DNA from: Acidobacteria bacterium AH-259-O06
GTDB taxonomy: Bacteria > Acidobacteriota > UBA6911 > RPQK01 > JADFOI01
Reading direction: 5' to 3'
Length of the DNA: 40,409 nt
Assembly (NCBI GenBank): GCA_027717865.1
Contig: JALLOM010000003.1
Coordinates: 1 to 40,409 of the forward strand
Shown: piece by piece, positions 29,026 to 38,031 of the stretch
Layout of the letters: each line of letters starts with the position of its first letter
Position numbering within the stretch: the first letter of the stretch is position 1
Notes under the pieces: generated by a model
The model's database searches: none
Told to the model about the DNA's origin: nothing
What the model saw: only the letters and a program-made list of their open reading frames with translations
Position numbers and translations under genes: made by a program

Positions 29026-29712
29026 TCAGTGGCAGCCCATACAGCGGAAGTTGGTACCGTGGCAGATTGTGCAAGACGGCTTGTCTAGTTCGAAGCCTGT
29101 GCTGGAATGTAAATCGATATATTCGGGCGTGTGGCCGGCGGGCTTAATTTGGGCCTCGGGGGTGTGACAAAAGCTGCAACTGAAGGGCGGATCGATCTCG
29201 GTGTGACACACCAAGCAGTCTGCCATTTGCGGCAAGTTGTTCAGGCTGGAGAAGTCCGTCTCCCTGAGACCGCGATGGCATGCCGTACAGGGATTGTTTG
29301 TGTCGAGATGCTTTCGAATGTTCCCAGCTCTTCCCAGGTAACTGCCCTGATCAATTGCCGATGCCAGGAGCGGAGCAAGGTTCCCAAATTGGAGATGCCT
29401 CTGGTGGTTGAAACGAAAATCCCGGTGAGGTGACTCAAAAGGCTTTGCCTTTTCAGGGTCGATGTGGCAAAGCGTGCACTCCTTGCGGGCTTTCGTTCCG
29501 TTGTGGCACTGAAGACAAGTTTCCTCAAGCGGCAAGTTATTGTCGGAAGCAGAGCTGCTGCTCACCACAGCAGTATGACAATCCAAGCAGGTGGCCTTTG
29601 CCTGGGTGAGGTGAAAGCGATGAGAAAACTTTAGATTCTCAGATCGAGACGGGGGCGCTTGCGCAAGGTGGGAGAACTGAGCCAGGAGTATCCCGGCCAC
29701 GAACCCTCTCAT
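29026..29712 (-). CDS. Octahaem c-type cytochrome
   Basis: 228 residues from the ATG at 29712, which overlaps the stop of the preceding dehydrogenase gene (ATGA); the frame opens 18 bases earlier. There are eight CxxCH haem sites in order: CLDCH, CLQCH, CTLCH, CTACH, CLVCH, CSFCH, CTICH, CMGCH. The N-terminus is a signal peptide (GFVAGILLAQFSHLAQA). It resembles cytochrome c7-like/class III multihaem proteins of the periplasm. Translation coupled to a PQQ-type dehydrogenase suggests that it takes electrons from that enzyme. Confidence 0.93.
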   Translation of the reverse strand: MRGFVAGILLAQFSHLAQAPPSRSENLKFSHRFHLTQAKATCLDCHTAVVSSSSASDNNLPLEETCLQCHNGTKARKECTLCHIDPEKAKPFESPHRDFRFNHQRHLQFGNLAPLLASAIDQGSYLGRAGNIRKHLDTNNPCTACHRGLRETDFSSLNNLPQMADCLVCHTEIDPPFSCSFCHTPEAQIKPAGHTPEYIDLHSSTGFELDKPSCTICHGTNFRCMGCH

Positions 29713-30905
29713 TCGTAAAAGATGCGCCAAACCTGGTTGCCTCCGTCCTCAGAGACCAACAACGAGCCGTCTTGCATCTGAAAGAGCCCGACCGGGCGGC
29801 CCCACACTTCTCGTTTGTCGGGATCGATCATAAAGCCGGTCAGAAAATCCTGTGGTCCGCTAACAGGTTTGCCCTCCCTAAAGGGAATAAAGGTCACTGA
29901 GTAGCCGATGCGGTTGGACCGATTCCAGGAGCCGTGAAAAGCGAGAAACGCCCCGCCTTGATATTCTTGAGGAAATTGTTCGCCGCTATAGAAGATCGCA
30001 TCGAGTACAGCCACGTGAGCGCCCAACAAGACGTCGGGGACGATGGTTTTTTTGACAAGATCCGGCCTCAGTCCCTCATTCCGCGGATCCTCGTTGGGGC
30101 CAACGTAGGCGTAGGGCCAGCCATAGAATCCTCCCTCTTTTATTGCAGTAAAATAATCGGGAACCAAGTCATCCCCCAGGCGATCACGTTCCTGAACGGC
30201 GGCCCACAAGGTTTGTGTTCCTGGATACCACCGGAGTCCGATAACATTACGCACTCCTGAGGCAACGATTTCATGTCCCGTTCCGTCCGGGTTGTAACGG
30301 TGTATCGCGGCACGACGTGGATCGTCTCCTGTGGAGACATTCGATCTTGAACCAATGGTCAAATACATCTTCCTGTCTTCTCGATCAAAGAGGACCGTAC
30401 GAGTCCAGTGACCTTGTCCAAAGTCTTTCATGGAGACGACCTCCTCACCAGGACTCGCCAGTGTCATCGTTTTGGCATCGTAATTGTAACGCTTCAACGA
30501 GGTTGTTTCGGCGATATAAAGATAGTCTTTCCAGAAAGCGAGGCCGTAGGGCCGATCCAGGCCGTCAATGAGCTTCTGCTTCGAGTCCGCCTTAAAGTCC
30601 TTGTCCTTATCGAGCAAAACATAAACAGCGCCATTCTCGACGCTATCGCTAATCAAAATCTCTTTGCTGGGACCTTCGGCCATGAAGCGAGGGCGTTCAA
30701 ATCCTTGTGCATAAACATGAATATTGAACCCTTTGGGGAGCTTCAGCTCAGCGCCTTCAGGGCGAGAAATGACTTGGGGACGGTTATTAACCGAAGGCGT
30801 GTCAAACGGCTTAGGCAGCGGTGGGTGCTTTAATTGGAAGGCCACGGAAACGGATGCAAGGACTGCCAAACTTACAGAGAGAAAAGTTAGCTGAATCTTT
30901 TTCAT
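29709..30905 (-). CDS. PQQ-dependent sugar dehydrogenase-like (L-sorbosone dehydrogenase type) protein
   Basis: 398 residues with a signal peptide (KKIQLTFLSVSLAVLASVSV). The six-bladed beta-propeller family is recognised by LPKGFNIHVYAQGFERPRFM, DGLDRPYGLAFWKDYLYIAE, GQGHWTRTVLFDREDRKMYL, IGSRSNVSTGDDPRRA, NVIGLRWYPGTQTLWA and EGGFYGWPYAY. Members oxidise sugars or related compounds in the periplasm with PQQ; some homologues have unknown substrates. The octahaem cytochrome gene follows with a four-base overlap, supporting an extracytoplasmic electron-transfer pair. Intact. Confidence 0.92.
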   Translation of the reverse strand: MKKIQLTFLSVSLAVLASVSVAFQLKHPPLPKPFDTPSVNNRPQVISRPEGAELKLPKGFNIHVYAQGFERPRFMAEGPSKEILISDSVENGAVYVLLDKDKDFKADSKQKLIDGLDRPYGLAFWKDYLYIAETTSLKRYNYDAKTMTLASPGEEVVSMKDFGQGHWTRTVLFDREDRKMYLTIGSRSNVSTGDDPRRAAIHRYNPDGTGHEIVASGVRNVIGLRWYPGTQTLWAAVQERDRLGDDLVPDYFTAIKEGGFYGWPYAYVGPNEDPRNEGLRPDLVKKTIVPDVLLGAHVAVLDAIFYSGEQFPQEYQGGAFLAFHGSWNRSNRIGYSVTFIPFREGKPVSGPQDFLTGFMIDPDKREVWGRPVGLFQMQDGSLLVSEDGGNQVWRIFYE

Positions 30906-31006
30906 TTTCTTATTCCCTTTCTAATCCAAGAATCGCCGGCTGAAGCTGCCATTCTTGCGTAAGTAAACAGTCGCCGTCAATTCGGAGCATTTTTGTGCTG
31001 AGAATC

Positions 31007-31083
31007 GTAGGGGCGAGCCGGCGGCTCGCCCGAACCGGACACCCAACGAGAACTGCTCGGGCGAACCACCGGCTCGCCCCTAC
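31007..31083. repeat. REP-like inverted repeat
   Basis: Two 25-base arms (31007-31031 and 31059-31083) face each other and match at 23 positions. Each begins GTAGGGGCGAGCCGG from its outer end and can itself fold as a hairpin (GGGCGAGCC / GGCTCGCCC in the left arm). This is the form of BIME/REP elements, which are moved by REP-associated transposases. Its outer right end abuts the glycosyltransferase relic. Confidence 0.82.
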
Positions 31084-31270
31084 ACGTTCTGAACAGTGTC
31101 CCCGTGACGGCGAAGAACCGTCTGAGTCCAAGAGACTGAACCCACTCCCGGAAGTTGCTGGGAGCGGCGATCTCAACCTTGTGGGCGCGATTTTGCAATG
31201 CCAATCCCAGGGCGAGAACCGGCTGAACATCTCCACGTGTACCGTGTGGGGCCAGCGAGCATATTCGAAT
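31084..31270 (-). pseudogene. Glycosyltransferase family 28 N-terminal relic
   Basis: One minus-strand frame reads from 31270: IRICSLAPHGTRGDVQPVLA, then LGLALQNRAHKVEIAAPSNF, then REWVQSLGL. This is the start of sterol/UDP-glucosyltransferase-type GT28 proteins (MRI..L.GTRGDVQP). The expected ATG reads ATT, and the frame loses similarity after about 55 codons, where the REP-like repeat begins. Roughly 350 residues are missing. It is a clear remnant. Confidence 0.72.
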
Positions 31271-31484
31271 TTATGCAACGAGGCACTGGGGTGGCGCCCG
31301 ACCAGACTTCACACGTCCGAACTGCTTTCTAACACCCGACAACCCTGTCGGAACAGACCGTCACAGTCGACCGTGGGGCTTCTCAAAGTTGTGTCGAAGC
31401 CCAAGAGCACAGCGCGTTCCTACCTTCACTTTTGGAATTGCTCCTGAACGCGCTCCCGAGTTTCTCTCTCATCTCGGAGCGGAG

Positions 31485-32099
31485 TCAAGGCCGGCCTCTT
31501 TCCTTCCTGGTGCCTTTTTTCTTCTTTGCAGGTTTTCTCTCTCCAGTTGCCCTCCTCTCGGGCGCTCTCCTGGCGCGCTCCAATTCCCTGAGTTTGGTCC
31601 GCTGTTCGTCGCCGAGGACACTCCTTGCATCCAACATGGCATTCATCGCAGACTGGGATAACTGCATGCGAATCCGGCCGATTTCCTGCATTTTTTGATT
31701 GACCGCAGCTCGATCTGGATTCTTCGCTCGCATCAAGTGGTCCAGTTCCAGGCGCTGAACCTGAAGTGCGGCATGCTGCTCTATGAGGGCTTTGGCAGAG
31801 TTGAGGCGGATTTCCTGAAGCCGGTTTTTCTGTTCTTCGGTGAGGCCCACCTCTTTCTGCACCTCAGGGCGCTGCAGCGCCCTCCAAATGCCACCCGGGC
31901 GTTGGGCTGCGGGCCGGCGAGAGCGAAATCGGCCGGGGCCCCGCTGCGACCCACGCCGGACCTCGATCCTTCTCTCGATTACCGGCCCGGGCCTGGAGGG
32001 TTCCCGCATCGGGCCTTGCTGCCCAAACAGGAATGGAGAAGAAACGAAACATCCGGCCCAGTATAGGACAACGATTTTGACGTTCTTTCGGAGCAACAT
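31485..32099 (-). CDS. Spy/CpxP (LTXXQ)-like periplasmic protein
   Basis: 204 residues. A signal peptide with VVLYWAGCFVSSPFLFG is followed by an arginine/proline-rich linker (about 30-75). A helical part then contains VGLTEEQKNRLQEIRL, the LTxxQ-type motif of Spy/CpxP/zinc-resistance proteins. The C-terminus is strongly basic (KKKKGTRKERGRP). Such proteins act as periplasmic chaperones or metal-stress regulators; the role here is open. GAGG lies at a fair distance before the ATG. The gene stands alone, between the glycosyltransferase relic and the aryl-CoA ligase gene. Confidence 0.72.
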   Translation of the reverse strand: MLLRKNVKIVVLYWAGCFVSSPFLFGQQGPMREPSRPGPVIERRIEVRRGSQRGPGRFRSRRPAAQRPGGIWRALQRPEVQKEVGLTEEQKNRLQEIRLNSAKALIEQHAALQVQRLELDHLMRAKNPDRAAVNQKMQEIGRIRMQLSQSAMNAMLDARSVLGDEQRTKLRELERARRAPERRATGERKPAKKKKGTRKERGRP

Positions 32100-32319
32100 A
32101 ATCGATTACCTCTGCCTAAGACTACGGGGTGCGGTCTGTTTTGTTTCCCGGGCCGGTTAAATAGAAGGTACAGGTAATAAATCCAACAGGAACTGCTGTA
32201 AGTCTTTGATTCCCAAAATGTTTTGCTTTACACCGCTCCTTCACAGTCGCGGCTCTGTTTTGCGGCTGCGCTACGACGCTCACCTTTGCGACACCCTCTT
32301 ACGGCTCTGTCCAGGTTTA

Positions 32320-33648
32320 TCAACCTCCTTCGGAGTCAAGTCGGCCTTGGCGTTTGAATCGTCGGGCTTTCAATTCATAGCGAGGTAGGGTGCGCGGGGC
32401 GACCATCTCAACTTCAATTCGCAGACCCAGTCGATTTCGAAGTTCTTCCTGAAGTTTCGTCTGGATCGATTCGCAGTGAGGCCGTGCTCTCGTGTTCACT
32501 TCCACCCGAAGGCGCATTTCCTCCATTCCCTGGTGGGTGAAAACCTCAGCCTCAAATTCTGCGACTTCCTTGAATCCTCTCACTACAGCTTCTACGGCGC
32601 TGGGGTACACATTGACGCCGCGAATGATCATCATATCGTCGGTGCGTGCCAATATACCGCCCAGCAAAGTTCTGAATTCCCGACCGCAGGCACAAGGCTT
32701 CGGCTGGCCGAGTCGAACCAGATCGCCCGTCCGGTAACGGATCACAGGAAATCCCCAGCGATTGAGACTGGTTAGGACGAGCTCTCCTGCTTCTCCAGGC
32801 TTTGCCGGCTCAAGGGTGCTTGGATTGATGCTTTCGCAGATAAAATCGAGTTCATTGATGTGAACGCCTCCGGGTTGACAGTGACATTCGAAACCATACG
32901 GTCCGACTTCCGAAGCTCCAATATGATCGAAGCATTTTGCTCCCCAGATCTCTTGAATCCTCTGCTTTGTGGAAGGAATGCTGGCTCCGGGCTCTCCTGC
33001 GTGAATGGTGATGCGGATGGGACTCGCGGACAAGTCAATTTCCTGTTCACGGGCCACTTCCGCCAAGTGAAGAGCGTAGCTGGGTGTGCAGACCAGCACT
33101 GTCGCCTGATGTTTGTAAATAGCCTCCAACCGCTGCAGCGAGCTCTGCCCTCCCCCCGTCATTACGCGCAAACCCAGTGCCGGCCCCGCCTCAAAGGCTG
33201 CCCAAAAACCCACGAAAGGTCCGAATGAAAAGGCGACAAAGACCCGGTCCACTGGGGTGATGCCCGCAGCACGAAAAATCAAACCCCAGCACTCTTTCCA
33301 ACTTTCCCAGCTCTCAATAGTGTCCAGAACAACTAGCGGTTTCCCGCTCGTGCCACTGGTCTGATGAAGACGAACGTATTTTTCCAATGGATAGGTGAGA
33401 TTCGACCCGTAGGGCGGATGGGACTCCGCATCTGCAATGAGTTCTGCTTTGGTTGTGAACGGGACTCGCTGCCAGTCCCCCACTTGGTATATTTCTTTGC
33501 AGCCAGCCTCCTGGAACTTGCGGCGATAGAAATGATTTTTTTCCAGGACAACTTCGAGCATCTCAGTCAATCGCGACCTTTGATGCTTCTCGAGCTCCGA
33601 CCGGCTGAGCGTTTCAAGTTGGGGATCAAAGAAGAAATCGTGATTCAC
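32320..33648 (-). CDS. Phenylacetate-CoA ligase family enzyme
   Basis: 442 residues, typical PaaK length. The ATP-binding P-loop-like motif HQTSGTSGKP is at about 95-104; HIGASEVGPYGFECH, NRWGFPVIRYRTGDLVRLG and GGILARTDDMMIIRGVNVYP are characteristic. It activates an aryl acid such as phenylacetate to its CoA thioester with ATP. It lies six bases after a benzoate-CoA-ligase-type remnant on the same strand, which suggests an older aromatic-acid gene pair. No other ring-degradation gene is visible in the window, so the actual substrate is uncertain. Confidence 0.9.
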   Translation of the reverse strand: MNHDFFFDPQLETLSRSELEKHQRSRLTEMLEVVLEKNHFYRRKFQEAGCKEIYQVGDWQRVPFTTKAELIADAESHPPYGSNLTYPLEKYVRLHQTSGTSGKPLVVLDTIESWESWKECWGLIFRAAGITPVDRVFVAFSFGPFVGFWAAFEAGPALGLRVMTGGGQSSLQRLEAIYKHQATVLVCTPSYALHLAEVAREQEIDLSASPIRITIHAGEPGASIPSTKQRIQEIWGAKCFDHIGASEVGPYGFECHCQPGGVHINELDFICESINPSTLEPAKPGEAGELVLTSLNRWGFPVIRYRTGDLVRLGQPKPCACGREFRTLLGGILARTDDMMIIRGVNVYPSAVEAVVRGFKEVAEFEAEVFTHQGMEEMRLRVEVNTRARPHCESIQTKLQEELRNRLGLRIEVEMVAPRTLPRYELKARRFKRQGRLDSEGG

Positions 33649-33654
33649 GCCAAA

Positions 33655-34176
33655 TTACCGCTCCTCAGCCCGCAACTTGAAACGCTGAATTTTTCCAGCC
33701 GTGGTTTTGGGCAATTCCTTAACAAACTCAATCTCACGGGGATACTTGTAGGGCGTGATCCGCTGTTTGACAAACTCTTTAAGTTCTCGGCCCAGGTCTT
33801 CGCCGGCACTCCATCCCTCTTTGAGTACTACGAAGGCCTTGGGTTTGAGTAGCTCCTTTTCGTCCTTGCAGGGTACAACCGCTGACTCGAGCACGCCGGG
33901 ATGCTCAATCAACGTGTTCTCGACCTCAACCGGTGAGACCCACTGACCTGAAACCCGAAACATGTCGTCGGCGCGTCCGGCATACCAGAGATACCCGTCT
34001 TGGTCGGCATAGTACTTGTCGCCACTAAAGAACCATTCCCCACGCAACCGTTCCTTGCTCAGCTCGTATCGATTCCAATAGTAAGGTATTATACTCTTAC
34101 CTCACACCCATAAATCTCCCATTTCACCTGTTGGTAAATCACAAAACGCTTCATCGCTGATGCGGATGTCAGACAT
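33655..34176 (-). pseudogene. Benzoate-CoA ligase-type C-terminal remnant with in-frame TGA
   Basis: The C-terminal lid domain is well preserved: GEWFFSGDKYYADQDGYLWY, then AGRADDMFRVSGQWVSPVEV, and LPKTTAGKIQRFKLR with the catalytic lysine. It continues upstream in the same frame as DLPTGEMGDLWV, TGA (34102-34104), GKSIIPYYWNRYELSKER; the family expects WVKGDS here, so the TGA replaces a lysine codon or similar. Upstream of about 34176 the frame continues but similarity is lost, so the whole N-terminal ATP-binding domain (some 400 residues) is absent. A truncated gene plus a nonsense mutation; a small lid-only protein from an internal TTG (34047) is unlikely to be active. Confidence 0.82.
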
Positions 34177-34246
34177 CGTATTCCCTTGGCCATCCTGCTC
34201 TCCGTTGCCCATTCTACGCTGGCACCCCTACTGGCCCAATTCAAGA

Positions 34247-34268
34247 GGTTTGCAGGATCCTGCAAACC
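34247..34268. promoter_or_regulatory. Perfect 22-base palindrome upstream of the receptor gene
   Basis: The half-site GGTTTGCAGGA is followed by its exact reverse complement, with no spacer. It lies about 150 bases upstream of the outer-membrane receptor start. It could be an operator for a dimeric regulator; a hairpin terminator is less likely because no U-run follows. Confidence 0.5.
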
Positions 34269-34418
34269 CTTTCGATTGCGGTCAGAAGGAGTGCCTTTTG
34301 AAACAGCACCGAGAGCAACCCGTAAGAAACACTTGAGTAGGCGGAGGAAAGTTTTTGAGCTCCGGCTGCGTTCGGTGAACCTTGATTACTTGATTAAGGG
34401 ATAACTACATAAAAATTA

Positions 34419-37400
34419 ATGGTCTGCTTACCAATCTTGCTTTTTGCCAGCCTGTCGTTCTCCGGAGCTGAGAACTCCGAGCCTCTTGACCGAGTCCGGA
34501 GGGCCTTTGAGCTTCGAAAGGAACTGTTGACCAACTTCTCGGTGGAAGTACAGGGCCGATCCTCGGTGGACTTCGGCGGCACCCGCCGGCAGTTCGATTC
34601 CCATGAACTTCACTATGTCGGAGATAGTGGTGAATTCAGACGTGATGTGGTTCGCCTCAAGCTTGACGGGGTGCCGTTGGATTCTGCCGGTACGCGCCGC
34701 GGCCGAATGGGCAGCGGGCCGGGTAATCTCGCCCCACAGCTTCAGCGTCCGGATTTGTTGGCTGTGGTGGGCTTTCTTGACAAAGCCGAGGTCATTGGGC
34801 CAACCCGCTTGAATTCTGCCGATGTACTCGAGATTCGCATTCGACCCAAGATTCCGCGGCTTCAGATAGACCAGGGGAGACTGTGGGTGGATGCGGATTC
34901 CGGCATGCCGCTTCGGATCCAGCTTGAGTTCGGAATCGGTACCTTTATTGTCGACGCCCGCCTGACACGTGAATTCAGTTGGAACTCAGAACGGAAAATC
35001 ACACTAGCCCATAGTCAAAGCATCCAGATGTCCCTGAGTGGCTTTGGGAGGGGCGGTGGCTTTGGGCGAGGCGGTGGCCCCGGGGGAGGTTTTGGAAGTG
35101 CTGGTCGGCGGATTGAGGCTTCAACAAGATGGAACAACTATCAGTGGGGTTTGTCTTTTGAGAAGGATTTCTTCAGCGTAGAAAGTTCTCGCCAGCCTCA
35201 GCAGCAGCGAGCCCAACGTGCGGAACTTTCTGTAGAGGAAGACCCTTTTGAGGAGATCCGGATCCCGTCGCCACTTGACACACTGGGTACAAACTTCGAG
35301 GCGGAGCAAACTGATGAGATCCTCATTCAGGGCGCCTCCGTCCGCAGGGGTTTCGAATCTGGCGTGAGTGAAGGTGAGATCATGAGGCGTCTTCTAGGCG
35401 CGGGCGGAGGAGGGAGAGGAGGCAGAGGGGGGAGGGGAGGCAGAGGAGGCCTTCGCGCGGCGCGTATTGCAGGGTCTCGAGCGAATCGAATTCAAGGGAA
35501 TGTCACCGCAGGAATCTCCAGTTCCGCTCTGGACGCTAAGCCGTATTCACTCAACGGTCAGGAAACCTCTGACCCAGATTATCTTTCTTGGAGCGCCGGT
35601 GTCTCACTGGGCGGGCCTCTTCCAGGCTCCAGTTCCCCCCAGGGCCGTCCTCTCTTCAGAAGATCCCGATCGTCATTCTTTGTGGATTTCAACACCAATA
35701 GAGGTCAGAACCTACGGAACCGGTATGCATCTGTGCCAACGCTTCTGGAGCGTCAAGGTGACTTTTCACAGACCGTTTATCAATCGGGTCCTCTGGCAGG
35801 AGCTCTGGTTCAGATTTTTGACCCTCTTACAGGTTCCCCTTATTCAAACGCGGCCTTGCCCCTGCAGCAGATCAACTCAGCGGCTCTGGCGCTTCTCGAA
35901 TTCATTCCTTTACCCAACCGCCACGACCCTTTCCTCAACTTTCTCAACCAACAGACCCTGGATAACACACGGGATCGACTCAACCTGCGCCTGCTCTTTT
36001 CTTTATCGGACTCCTTGCGTTTGGCAGGTTCCTACAATGTAAATAGAACGGATGCTGACAACTTCAACGTCTTCCCGGATCTGAAGAGTCGACGCAGTGG
36101 GCTCGGTCAAAACATATCTTTGAGCATCAACCAAACGCCCAAACCAGGCTTCATTCACAATCTGGGGCTGCGGTGGAATCGGAACCGAAACGAGCTTCTC
36201 AATCCCTTCGCTTACCAACGCAATGTCAGCGGCGAATTGGGTATCAACAACACTTCGCACGACCCCATCGATTACGGTTTACCCACCATCCAGTTCACCA
36301 ATTACACTTCTTTAAACGATGGAAGATCGTCGTTGAATGTGCGTGAGAGAAACACCATCAGTGACAGTCTGCAATGGGTGAGGGGACGCCATTTCTTTCG
36401 ACTCGGGGGCGAGGTGAGTTGGAATCGATGGAATAACCTGGGCAATCCCGAAGGAAATGGTGCACAAACTTTCGCCGGAGTAGCCACCAGCTTGTATGTG
36501 CGAGATCGGCCGGTCCCAGGCACGGGTTACGATTTCGCCGATTTTCTCTTGGGGCTGTCCCAAAGCAGCCGAATCCAATTCGGCAACAGCGATCACTACC
36601 TGCGCAGACGCGAATTCGCGCTCTTCGTAAACGACAACTGGAGATTGAACTCCCGGTTTACCCTTCAATGGGGACTGCGCTATCAATTTGCCGGTCCTTG
36701 GACCGAACGGTACGGCCGTCTGGCTAATCTCGATGTGGGACCAGGATTCAGCGAAGCTGAAACAGTCATTCCCGGCAGCCAAGGCACTTTTTTCGGTGAG
36801 TTTCCGCGCGCCCTTGTCGAGAGCGACCGCAATAATGTAGCTCCCCGAATTGCCCTGGCCTATCGAATGAACTCAGGCAAGTGGGCCTCGATTTTGAGAG
36901 CAAATTACGGCGTGTTCTATCCCAACGAATCCTACAACTCATTAGCCAGCGAGCTCATATCACAGCCACCTTTTGGATTTGCACTTCAGGAAACCGTTCA
37001 AGGACGCGACTTCCTCGATATCCGAGAGGCCTTTTCAAATGAACTGCTCGAAGAAGTGCCCAACACTTATGCCGTCGACCCGCATTTTCGTCTTCCGACC
37101 GTTGCGAACTGGAACCTTTCTTGGCAACAATCACTTCCACTGCAGTTTTTCATCAGCGCTGGATACGCCGGATCGCGCGGAACAGGCCTGGAACTCTTGC
37201 GTGCCCCGAATCGGGTGAGGAACGGAAAACAGCAAATCGAAAATGCCGCTCAGTTCCTCTACTTGACCTCAGGTGCTTCCTCAACCTTTCACGGTCTTCA
37301 GCTGCTGGCAACTCGGCGCATGCGGTCCGGCTTTTCGGTGAATGTACGGTACGAGTTCGGGAAATCCCTCGACAACGCGTCTTCAATCGCGGGTCTGGGA

Positions 37401-38015
37401 AGGATCGTCGCGCAAGACGATAACAATCTGGATTCTGAGCGGGGCCGATCGCCTTTTGACGAAAGGCACAAGCTTCGGCTGAACTGGTTCTGGGAGGTTC
37501 CGTTCGGTAATCGCCATCGATGGTTCCGGGAGTCGGGATGGATAAACGCGATTTTGAGCAACTGGTTTGTCACGGGCACAGTAAGAGCGATCAGCGGACG
37601 CCCCTTTACCGCTCGTGTCCTGGGAAACCAGATCAACAACAGCGGCACTGCATCTCAGGCCAGTGAACGAGCCAGTGTGACCGGGGAGCCAGTCGGCCTA
37701 CCGTCTTCGCAGCGCAGCTCGAAGGAGTGGTTTAACACTACCGCGTTTCGTCTTCCCGAGTCCGGCACCTTTGGAGACGCCGGGCGCAATACAATCGACG
37801 GCCCGGGATCCTGGACTCTCGACCTGAACCTCGCCCGGTCAATTCCCTTGAATGACGAAGGTCGACGTCTCTTGGTTATGTTGCAGGCTTCCAACCTGTT
37901 CAATCACGTAAATTACGCCGGGTTGAATACCGTGGTGAATTCCATCGGCTTTGGACGAGTTACATCGGTAGGAGGCATGCGTCGAATCCAAGTGAATTTT
38001 CGGTTTATGTTCTAG
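34419..38015 (+). CDS. Large TonB-receptor-like (Oar-type) outer-membrane protein
   Basis: 1198 residues. A short N-terminal hydrophobic stretch (VCLPILLFASLSFSGA) would be the signal; it lacks the usual positive residues, and an in-frame TAA at 34410-34412 rules out an earlier start. Residues about 22-205 form a lipoprotein-carrier-like (LolA/MucB-like) beta domain, an unusual N-terminus. Two glycine-arginine tracts follow (about 208-230 and 328-345). The rest is a long beta-barrel region with Oar-type landmarks (GDFSQT, IFDPLTG, FVNDNWRLNSRFTLQWGLRYQ, ASNLFNHVNY) and a C-terminal aromatic FRFMF as in outer-membrane proteins. No carboxypeptidase-regulatory domain is seen at the start. Likely a transporter or adhesive surface protein. 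The VWFA gene follows by 16 bases. Confidence 0.85.
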   Translation: MVCLPILLFASLSFSGAENSEPLDRVRRAFELRKELLTNFSVEVQGRSSVDFGGTRRQFDSHELHYVGDSGEFRRDVVRLKLDGVPLDSAGTRRGRMGSGPGNLAPQLQRPDLLAVVGFLDKAEVIGPTRLNSADVLEIRIRPKIPRLQIDQGRLWVDADSGMPLRIQLEFGIGTFIVDARLTREFSWNSERKITLAHSQSIQMSLSGFGRGGGFGRGGGPGGGFGSAGRRIEASTRWNNYQWGLSFEKDFFSVESSRQPQQQRAQRAELSVEEDPFEEIRIPSPLDTLGTNFEAEQTDEILIQGASVRRGFESGVSEGEIMRRLLGAGGGGRGGRGGRGGRGGLRAARIAGSRANRIQGNVTAGISSSALDAKPYSLNGQETSDPDYLSWSAGVSLGGPLPGSSSPQGRPLFRRSRSSFFVDFNTNRGQNLRNRYASVPTLLERQGDFSQTVYQSGPLAGALVQIFDPLTGSPYSNAALPLQQINSAALALLEFIPLPNRHDPFLNFLNQQTLDNTRDRLNLRLLFSLSDSLRLAGSYNVNRTDADNFNVFPDLKSRRSGLGQNISLSINQTPKPGFIHNLGLRWNRNRNELLNPFAYQRNVSGELGINNTSHDPIDYGLPTIQFTNYTSLNDGRSSLNVRERNTISDSLQWVRGRHFFRLGGEVSWNRWNNLGNPEGNGAQTFAGVATSLYVRDRPVPGTGYDFADFLLGLSQSSRIQFGNSDHYLRRREFALFVNDNWRLNSRFTLQWGLRYQFAGPWTERYGRLANLDVGPGFSEAETVIPGSQGTFFGEFPRALVESDRNNVAPRIALAYRMNSGKWASILRANYGVFYPNESYNSLASELISQPPFGFALQETVQGRDFLDIREAFSNELLEEVPNTYAVDPHFRLPTVANWNLSWQQSLPLQFFISAGYAGSRGTGLELLRAPNRVRNGKQQIENAAQFLYLTSGASSTFHGLQLLATRRMRSGFSVNVRYEFGKSLDNASSIAGLGRIVAQDDNNLDSERGRSPFDERHKLRLNWFWEVPFGNRHRWFRESGWINAILSNWFVTGTVRAISGRPFTARVLGNQINNSGTASQASERASVTGEPVGLPSSQRSSKEWFNTTAFRLPESGTFGDAGRNTIDGPGSWTLDLNLARSIPLNDEGRRLLVMLQASNLFNHVNYAGLNTVVNSIGFGRVTSVGGMRRIQVNFRFMF

Positions 38016-38031
38016 GTTTTCGGAGACAGGC

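Noticed and set aside
34186-34404. 72-codon plus-strand frame containing the palindrome
   Set aside because: No ribosome-binding site or similarity; it crosses the palindrome and the benzoate-CoA-ligase remnant.
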